DNA from: Tilletia caries | Taxonomy: Eukaryota > Basidiomycota > Exobasidiomycetes > Tilletiales > Tilletiaceae | NCBI GenBank assembly: GCA_032718865.1 | Contig: JALUTQ010000021.1 | Span: 1 to 10,372, forward strand | Length of the DNA: 10,372 nt | Direction: 5' to 3' | Part shown: one piece after another, positions 1 through 6,010 of the stretch | Layout: every line of letters starts with the position of its first letter | How positions within the stretch are numbered: position 1 is the stretch's first letter | Translations under genes and position numbers: made by a program | Notes under the pieces: model-generated | Database searches by the model: none | What the model was told of the DNA's origin: nothing | The model's input: the letters and a program-made list of their open reading frames with translations, nothing else

Positions 1-740
1 TCAAAACTCCCCCGGCTTCCATCCGCCTTCGCAGAAGCTACTTCCCTCCCCTTTTTCGCGATTTGCTTTTTCGTCTCCCTCTGCAGTTCGGACCTTCCGA
101 TGTTGGTTAGATCTACGCTGCACCCTGCCTCCCAGTTTTTGCTGCATTGCGTTTCTGTCTGCTGTTCCGGCCTTGAGTCTGCTTCCCGGCTGCTTCGCAG
201 TTCGCATTGGCGCGCGCCGCTCTTTCATCTTACGACGCGATCCGCTGGGCTACCATGGACACTCTCTCTCATTAACCTTCGCACGCAATACATTTTACTC
301 TCCTACTGACGACCCTCAAGCCTCAAGGCTTGCTCATTTACAGGACGAAAGACACCGGCTTGTCTGCGTCCTTACGCTTTTATTTGAGCATGAGCATTGA
401 GCCTGAATTTGGAGGTTCAGAATCCCGCCGCCTGTCGGCTACCCCCCCTGTCATGGGGCTGAAGTCTTTGTATCGCTGTACGGAAAGGACTGGAGTGGGG
501 TCGAGATGCAGAGAAGGTTAAAGCGAAACAGACCGAAGTGTGCGCAGGGTCTGATGAGTAACTGGAGAGTGCCGCAACATCGTTTCTTGCTAGGCATGTT
601 TTTGAAGGTGTCGACGTCACCTTGTCTCTACTCTGTGGGCTCACTGAGCTTTGAAGAAATGACCCATCTTGAGCTGCAGCAAGGCGATTTAGAATATGTA
701 CCTCGCTCTGTTGAAATCTCATATGTACGAAATGATACCT
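1..740. other. region without a supported gene
   Basis: No convincing gene is visible. The plus strand has one intron-end-like signal, a TACTGAC branch-like motif at about 303-309 followed by TTTACAG at about 336-342. The frame after it is open for only 18 codons (DERHRLVC...) and then stops. Reading frames of 60-100 codons exist on both strands but overlap one another, have no recognisable motif and are what chance would give at this base composition. Positions 589-605 share 15 identical bases (CGTTTCTTGCTAGGC) with 5049-5063. Confidence 0.4.
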
Positions 741-764
741 TGTAAGATTAGACCCCGCCCATGA

Positions 765-985
765 CCCTCCGATCTCCTGAGCCCTTCGCCCGGCTCTTCA
801 TCCGTCTGACTGTGAAGAGTTAGGTTTCCGCGTGGTAGACGAGCGGGGGAAATTGGAATAACTTTGAGTCCAGATGTGAGACAAGGGTATACCATGGCAA
901 GTGCGGCCACTAGCCGACGCTCAGCATCCATCGGTCCGCAGTGTCGAGTTATTCCTCGACCTGCGTGTATCTGTAGCGTTTCAAT
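765..985. repeat. diverged repeat, copy A
   Basis: This stretch resembles 5500-5796 in the same orientation. The best part begins CATGGCAAGTG (894 here, 5701 there) and runs through matching blocks CGCTCAGCA, GTGTCG and ATCTGTA, with a gap of about 8 bases. Weaker matches precede it (GAAATTGGAATAAC here against GAACTTGGGATACC there; TTTGAGT against CCTGAGT). The match is well below identity, so this is an old duplication or two members of an old repeat family. The boundaries are approximate because alignment was by eye. Confidence 0.5.
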
Positions 986-1363
986 TTCCAACATGCATTT
1001 GTACGTTGGATTGTGTGCGCATGAGAATGAGGCGTAAAGCTCCTGGGGCCCGCTGAAGAGCGTGGAAGCTGCAACAGATAATGTAGAGGTAAACGGATGA
1101 GTTAGTAAGAAGAAAGACAAGTGTCAGTCAAGTACTGCGGAGAAAGTCTGGACTCACATCGCAACGAACACCCGACCCGGCTCGGCACTTGGTATAGAGC
1201 TTCGATGGGGAGGCTGCGGAGCGCGGGAAGGAAGAGAGGTGGTGGAAGTAAAAGGGGCGAGTAAGTAACACCGTGATAGAGCGCAAAGAGAAGAGGCAGT
1301 GCTCAGAGACATCGCGTTTGGCATCCCAATCGCGCTTCTCCCTGCGCTCAGGAGAGATCTCAT
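981..1363 (-). CDS. candidate two-exon small protein, possible mitochondrial presequence
   Basis: I do not recognise this gene. Exon 1 runs from ATG at 1363 to 1158. The intron is 1157-1069 (89 bases) with donor GTGAGT, branch site TTACTAAC (1108-1101) and acceptor TGTTGCAG. Exon 2 runs from 1068 to the TGA at 981. The spliced length is 294 bases, an exact multiple of three, giving 97 residues. The first ~70 residues are rich in Ser, Arg, Ala and Leu with almost no acidic residues (MRSLLSAGRSAIGMPNAMS...), as in mitochondrial targeting peptides. The rest (…VFVAIFHALQRAPGALRL...) has no motif I know. It is divergent from the PTPA remnant, 264 bases away, so the two could have shared a promoter region. 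Exon 2 overlaps repeat copy A slightly. The splice signals are the main support. The protein may be longer, or the whole may be a remnant. Confidence 0.33.
1069..1157 (-). other. predicted spliceosomal intron
   Basis: The sequence reads GTGAGT at the 5' end, a perfect TACTAAC branch box about 30 bases from the 3' end, and TGTTGCAG at the acceptor. This is the best-formed intron in the window and is strong evidence that the minus strand here is, or was, transcribed. Splicing it joins two open frames in phase. Confidence 0.6.
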
Positions 1364-1627
1364 GACCAAAGGCTATCTCCGATGGGCCAAGACTATGGCA
1401 AAGATGTGAGCAGGTTGAAGCGGCAAGTGGTGACGAGCGAGGTTGAAGTTGGAGGTCAGCAGGAGGAAGGCTTCCCTGGCGATGACGGTCACCACCATCA
1501 CCTCCGAAGACACCACTTCTGAACAAGACCAGATCCTGGCTGACCCTCTTCCCTGTCACTTTGCAACCCTCCTTCACCTTTTCTATGTCTCTCCATAGCC
1601 TGCTCAGGTGACTCGGTCGGGGTCAGA

Positions 1628-2735
1628 ATGGCTACCTCTGATCCCAAGTCAGCCACAACATCAAACGTGTAGGAAGTTCACAACCCATCATCATGGTCCA
1701 AGTCTGTTCGGCACATAGTTCAGCCTCGTTCTCTCACAGCAAAGCAGGCAAGATTATAATGTACTGGCCTGACACCTCACACGTTGTACACCGACAACGA
1801 TCTCGCACCCTTCCAGCGCTCCAAAGCGCATCACATCATTACCATCTCCGTCTTCTCTGGCTGACACCAGCGTAAGGTAGGCCCGTCCTCCAGCACCTGC
1901 TTTCGAATGCCAACGATGGCGCAGCAGAACAGATATCGCTCACGAGTGAAGCACGGCGCACCCTACATTTTATCGCTGAACTCGTTCGGTGGAAGAAGGA
2001 GATCGAGCGCGAGCAGGGACACATCGTTTCAGTTATAACGTCTTTCGACATTATGGCAAGCTTTCAGAAGAGGTAAGACCCTTCCTCGCTGGTTCCAGGC
2101 ATCTTCGGGTGCGAAAAGGGCTAACGAGGAGGATTCCCTCTCACAAAGCGAGCTGAGGGAACTACACGATCCGCCTCACCTACACTCCTTCATCTTCGAG
2201 CTTCAGGGTCCCATCCTCTCCTCCTTCTGCAACTCCACCCGGATCGACTACGGATCTGGCCACGAGCTCAGCTTTGCCATCTAAATCTGCTTTCTCTGTC
2301 GTGTCAACTTCTTCGGTACACATGACGGGCGACCGTTGCAAAAAGCGTCTGCCCATGCTAGAGAGACAGTTGGAGACAAAGGAGATCATTGCCTTGCTGA
2401 TCCTTCCCGTATACCTCCGCACTGTATCCTCTCAGGTATATACTTCTGCTAGGTTTTTCCTAGTCTGATGTCCGCTGCTTCCGGCTGGCTCGAGTCACAG
2501 TCTGTGGCGCCCTTAAAAAATAATCCATCACTTCTTCACGCTCCGCCGCACACCCTTCTTGTGCATTCACTCGCGTTGTTGTGTGCTCAGAAAGCGTGAT
2601 GATACACGCTTGATGACAGGCGGAAGTAAGAAGGCCCCGGACGTCAGATGCCAGACGTGGAGGTCAAGCGTCAAGGTAAAGAAGGGCCTGTGCGAACAAC
2701 GTTCCGTCGCCAACAACGTAGCTGTTTGGAAATGA
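1628..2735 (+). pseudogene. PTPA/Rrd-type phosphatase 2A activator, decayed copy
   Basis: The intact protein is a peptidyl-prolyl isomerase of about 300-400 residues that activates PP2A-type phosphatases. Pieces appear in family order. An ATG at 1628 opens a frame that stops at 1670. LYTDNDLAPFQRSKAH at about 1784 matches the N-terminal D-L-x-x-F-x-x-S block and stops at 1862. A shifted frame from 1882 (PVLQHLLS...ELVRWKKEIE) runs to 2072. An intron at 2073-2148 follows, then …SSFCNSTRIDYGSGHELSFAI, the family signature, ending in TAA at 2282. A shifted frame gives ALLILPVYLRTV (about 2390-2425), LPAGSSHSLW (from 2478, matching the LEPAGSHGVWG block) and VKKGLCEQRS (2676 on), then TGA near 2733. 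At least three frame changes and several stops break it. The retained intron means it is not a processed copy. The end is uncertain. Confidence 0.72.
2073..2148 (+). other. intron retained in the PTPA remnant
   Basis: The 76-base intron has donor GTAAGA after …TTTCAGAAGAG, branch site GGCTAAC at 2119-2125 and acceptor CACAAAG. Removing it joins …ASFQKR in phase with SELRELHD and leads into the PTPA signature. This shows that the copy arose from genomic DNA and not from reverse-transcribed mRNA. Confidence 0.6.
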
Positions 2736-2945
2736 TACATTGTCAGCTCGAGCAATACCATCTACTCATCGACCCAGCAACCGAAGACGAACCTTCCTAG
2801 AGCAGCAGGGAGAGCGGAAACAGCCTGTTACCAGGGCGCAGACCGAAACATGGGAAATTGCAGGTCCCAGAGGTGAGAACAGAGTAACTGCTTGCCAGCC
2901 TGCAGCAATTGATAGTGTTGAATCATCAGGCACCTCAGTAGTCCT
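2736..2945. other. gap between PTPA remnant and the minus-strand remnant
   Basis: No supported gene. The minus frame at about 2766-2945 is open (EVPDDSTLSIAAGWQAVTLF...) and could be a last exon of the unidentified remnant to its right, joined by a 36-base intron-like piece (2946-2981, GTATGT...CTCAG). That is shorter than the other introns here, so I do not extend the gene into it. Confidence 0.3.
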
Positions 2946-2981
2946 CTGAGCACAAAACATATGCGCGTCCGATCAACATAC

Positions 2982-4787
2982 CCTTAAAATCTCCTTGTCG
3001 ACAACTTGCTTCAGTTTAGCATTGCTGAGCTCAATTGAGATGTCCTTGCCAGAGCTGAGAGCCGCCTTGATCGTGATGCCATCCTCGTGGGACAGACCTA
3101 CGAGCTGAAACCCTTCCCGCTGGCCTCTCCGGCGGACAGGATTGCGTTGTGTTCGGAGTCTTACCGAATTAATATCTCTTGCACCCCTGTGCATGAGGAT
3201 GCTCCTATGATTTGTGTGGTCTGCAGATTGGACTGTTGAGAACGGGTAGCGAAGAGCACGGGGCCCGGTTGCGTGGTGACGGGGTAGAAGTTAAGAGAAT
3301 CAACCAGCCAGAATCCGAGTATTTCCAACACAGGACTAACTATGCTCTGTTCGAAGAGAACGGCGAACTTCGTCAGGGCCGGAACGCTACCCAGTAACAG
3401 TGTGCATGCGTCATTGTCGGGATCAGGCTGCGAAGTTGTTGCATTTAGGTAGGAAGAACCGGTGTCTCATTATACGTCTAAGAATTTGCCGCAAAGTCAA
3501 CGATCTCCTTGTCGAGTCATTTGGCCTTGATCCTGGCCGTATAGCCCTGCAGAACGCTGTTCTTTACCGAGCCGACGCCTTCGATTCTTGGCGTGTTGGA
3601 AGGAAATTTGTTCTGCAAAAGATCGAAGCGAACCAGATTACCTCCGCTGTTAACGATGTTCATGCCCAAGTCGGAGAGGCTTGTCGTCGATTGATCGAGC
3701 GGAGACTCACCTTTACACGCGTCGGTGTGGTCGATAGACATGCTGAGTATCCTAGCTCCATCTTGGAAGGCCGCTTGAGGAATGTGCCTACGACCTGAAA
3801 GAAAGAAGTTCACTCAGATAACGCTCAGCACAGTCCAACCTTGTTTTGAAAATGCTCGAACATAACTGACCAGGCGGCGATCTGTGAAGATGAAGCGACA
3901 CTTGCGGCTTGAAAGGTATCCTGTGCTGTTCGGAGACAAAAGCCTCGAGCTGGAGATGAAGTTGGTCCTGTGCAAGGAAGCGGAGGGCAAAGTCAGCGTC
4001 AAAAACAATTTAGGCTGTTGACAACCTATCGGAAAAATACTTAAGTCTTTCTGAACTCCTTCCGACAACGAGTGACTATGCCGAAGATGAGAACAAGAAG
4101 AGCAGAAATGTGATGGTGATGAGGAGTGGGACGAGGTGCCGAAGGGAACCATAGCTTGCTCCTGGATGGTCGTATTGCAATGAGCATTGAAGAGAAACAG
4201 GAAGCCTTCAAGTTGGAAAAGAGGGGGAAAGATCAGTCTAGATGATGTGACACCTGACAAGTGACAAGTACTCACTACTCGTACATCAGGGCGGCAAAGG
4301 ACGCATTTTTCGATGCGACGGAGGAGCTGAGGCGACGGAAGAGGGCGATGCTGCAATATGGGAGTGAAGAGGTTAGCGCATGAACGTCGAACCCATCACT
4401 CACCGTGTGCTGAAGATGCGATGATCGTCCAAGATGGACAGTATGAATATGAAAAAGTGGCACAACTGGCGGTAGCACGAGTAACGCAGCCAGCATCCCA
4501 GACCCGCCATCATCCAGCTCGCCCCCACGTGCCACAGCCTACACCAGCTCGAGCGTGCACAGGGCCGAGACGAGAACGGGAGGCGCCTTGACCAGCCCAA
4601 AGCGAGCAAAGGGTTCCTGCCCACAGCGGGACTGGGCTTTGGCCGGGGCGGCGTGAGGTGGAACGAAGGACCGGATGGCGAGGAGAGTGCACACGAGTGG
4701 GAGAAGGGCATCGAGGACGATCCTGGTGAGGCCGATGGAGTCCCACGGGGAGGAGGAGTGGATGGAAGGGGGTGCAGATGTAGACAT
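2982..4787 (-). pseudogene. unidentified intron-rich gene or gene remnant with hydrophobic segments
   Basis: I do not recognise the product. The ATG at 4787 lies about 155 bases below a TATA box and behind a pyrimidine-rich leader. It opens MSTSAPPSIH..., with a likely membrane segment (IVLDALLPLVCTLLAI) and a second hydrophobic stretch, then a TAG near 4540. Introns with good signals follow: 4403-4351 (GTGAGT, GCTAAC, TTGCAG), 4040-3968 (GTATTT, GCTGAC, GCACAG), 3870-3795 (GTCAGT, TTTCAG), 3710-3613 (GTGAGT, GTTAAC, TTGCAG) and 3164-3105 (GTAAGA, TTTCAG). Between them lie exon-like frames such as QVSLHLHRSPP..., FQDGARILSMSIDHTDAC and LSHEDGITIKAALSSGKD. The pieces cannot all be joined in one frame: stops lie at about 4540 and 4275, and the phases conflict. 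It may be one decayed gene, two genes, or a real gene with sequence errors. Confidence 0.35.
4351..4403 (-). other. predicted 53-base intron
   Basis: The donor is GTGAGT, the branch site GCTAACC lies at 4377-4371 and the acceptor is ATATTGCAG. It joins a hydrophobic frame (CHFFIFILSIL...) to an open frame (ALFRRLSSSVASKNASFAALMYE) in phase. The length and signals are typical of basidiomycete introns. Confidence 0.5.
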
Positions 4788-4942
4788 GAGGAGCGGGGGC
4801 TGAGTGTGTGAGGCGGATATGGAGAACGACGGTGACACTTCGAACGCAAGAGGAGACGAGAAGAAGAGCGACAGAGAGGTGAGTAGGACTCGTCTGGATG
4901 AAGTGGAAGGAAAGGGGCAGAGTCCGTCAGCGATGCAGCACG

Positions 4943-4951
4943 CCTCTTATA
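4943..4951 (-). promoter_or_regulatory. TATA box upstream of the ATG at 4787
   Basis: The minus strand reads CGCGTATAAGAGGCG. TATAAG lies about 155 bases upstream of the proposed start. Between them are pyrimidine-rich runs (TCTCTGTCGCTCTTCTTCTCGTCTCC), common in fungal promoters and leaders. It supports a transcription start for the minus-strand unit to its left but proves nothing about function. Confidence 0.4.
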
Positions 4952-5167
4952 CGCGAATATATCAGCTCGAATGGGGAACATGTTGAACCCCGGGGGCGTC
5001 GAAGCTGCAGCATTATTCCTCGGTATTCTTCGCATCCCTGCGAGCATGGCGTTTCTTGCTAGGCGTGTAACTTTGCATTTGCGGGCGTCGATATCTCCTC
5101 GTCTCAGCCCTCTTCACTGAACCACTGGAGTCTTGGCGACGCCAAAAGCAAAGAGCTATCTTATGGC

Positions 5168-5476
5168 TCAACGTTCGTTATGGAACTCCTGCTCGGGCTT
5201 TGGGGCGAAATAGAGGAGAAGGTGGAAGAACGGCTTTCCCGCAGCCCGCTCGCTTAACGAGTTACAATCTGCAACGAAATGAGGCCAAATAAGATGAGCT
5301 GAGGCAAAGCAGTTTGTGAGATACGTACCCGATGCAAGGGGAAAAACGAAGACCCGAAGATGCGGTAAGCCGAGGTATACGACACCTTTATCATGAGGAC
5401 TGATACATACGTGGAAGGTTAAATGCCCGAGCTGACCTGGGAAATGTCTTGTGCAGCGTGAGTTGATACTGGACAC
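5168..5476 (-). pseudogene. unidentified two-exon fragment
   Basis: I do not recognise it. A minus-strand frame from ATG 5476 (…HDKGVVYLGLPHLRVFVFPLAS) meets a donor GTACGT at 5328. A 60-base intron (5328-5269) ends TTTCGTTGCAG, and the frame continues in phase as DCNSLSERAAGKPFFHLLLY...FHNER to TGA at 5168. Read without splicing the frame is also open, so the intron is not required. The 5' end is unclear: another intron may lie at about 5480. It could be the last exons of a gene whose upstream part lay to the right and is now separated by repeat copy B and the retrotransposon. Confidence 0.25.
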
Positions 5477-5499
5477 ACCTTGAACTTCGTGCCACCCCA

Positions 5500-5796
5500 G
5501 AACTCACGAGCCTGTAGGTCCCCAACGCCTCAACCTGAGCCCCTGCGCCTTAATCTTCCTCGGTCTGAGCCCAGAATGGAAGAATTCTTTCGATGCTCGG
5601 AAGAATTCTTTTCGATGCTCGGCGGACAGAGGAACTTGGGATACCGAAGGGATGACCTGAGTTGGCTTGGGAAACCAAAGTACCGCCGGACGAGCGTAAT
5701 CATGGCAAGTGTGGCTACCGCTCAGCACACACCAGACCGCTCGGCCGCCGTGTCGCTGTTCCGTGACGACCGGCATACATCTGTACTGTGTCTACA
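5500..5796. repeat. diverged repeat, copy B, interrupted by the retrotransposon
   Basis: This is the partner of 765-985. The match is clearest from CATGGCAAGTG (5701) to CATCTGTA (about 5785), just before the LTR begins at 5797. Copy A continues past the matching point, so the continuation of copy B should lie beyond the right edge of the window, on the far side of the element. This makes the retrotransposon younger than the duplication. Confidence 0.45.
5578..5620. repeat. two-unit tandem repeat, 21 and 22 bases
   Basis: The unit GGAAGAATTCTTTCGATGCTC (5578-5598) is followed directly by the same unit with one extra T in the T-run (5599-5620). It sits within repeat copy B and has no counterpart in copy A. 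It looks like a local replication-slippage duplication. Each unit carries an EcoRI-like palindrome GAATTC. Confidence 0.85.
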
Positions 5797-5896
5797 TGTG
5801 GAAACTGATGGTGGTTCTCATTGACAGCAGGAAGTTTTACATGGAAGAAGGGACACGCAGCACCCACGGCAGTCCGGCCCGGACCTCCACTTCACA
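5797..5896 (-). repeat. 3' LTR of the Ty1/copia element (100 bp)
   Basis: Read on the minus strand it starts TGTGAAGTGG and ends CAGTTTCCACA, so it has the TG...CA ends of an LTR with a 4-base perfect inverted end (TGTG/CACA). Its first 99 plus-strand bases are identical to 10274-10372. The polypurine tract abuts its inner side, which fixes the boundary independently. One hundred bases is short for an LTR. The flanking pentamer CTACA (5792-5796) is the expected target-site duplication, but its partner lies outside the window. Confidence 0.9.
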
Positions 5897-5906
5897 CTCC
5901 CTCTCT
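5897..5906 (-). other. polypurine tract
   Basis: The minus strand reads AGAGAGGGAG immediately before the TGTGAAG start of the 3' LTR. In LTR elements this purine run resists RNase H and primes plus-strand DNA. Its exact contact with the LTR supports the 100-bp LTR length. Confidence 0.8.
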
Positions 5907-6010
5907 GCGTAGTCTCCTGATCCCGCCTGTTCCTATCCTCCGGTCCTTCACTCCCTGCGCAATTCCAAACCGATGCGCTTCGCGTGCTGGTTGTGCTTGA
6001 TGGTGCCGAG

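Noticed and set aside
1154..1363. RSAIGMP in the small candidate protein resembles a motif in mitochondrial ribosomal protein uL30
   Set aside because: Only seven residues agree, and the following residues do not fit the family.
2976..3560. Internal duplication suggested by ATCTCCTTGTCGA at about 2989 and about 3504
   Set aside because: Thirteen identical bases with no similarity on either side; chance is sufficient.
4400..5047. 215-codon minus-strand frame read as one protein
   Set aside because: Most of it is Ser/Pro-rich low-complexity sequence upstream of and out of frame with the better start at 4787, and it covers the TATA box. Only its last part, before the 4403 donor, looks like an exon.
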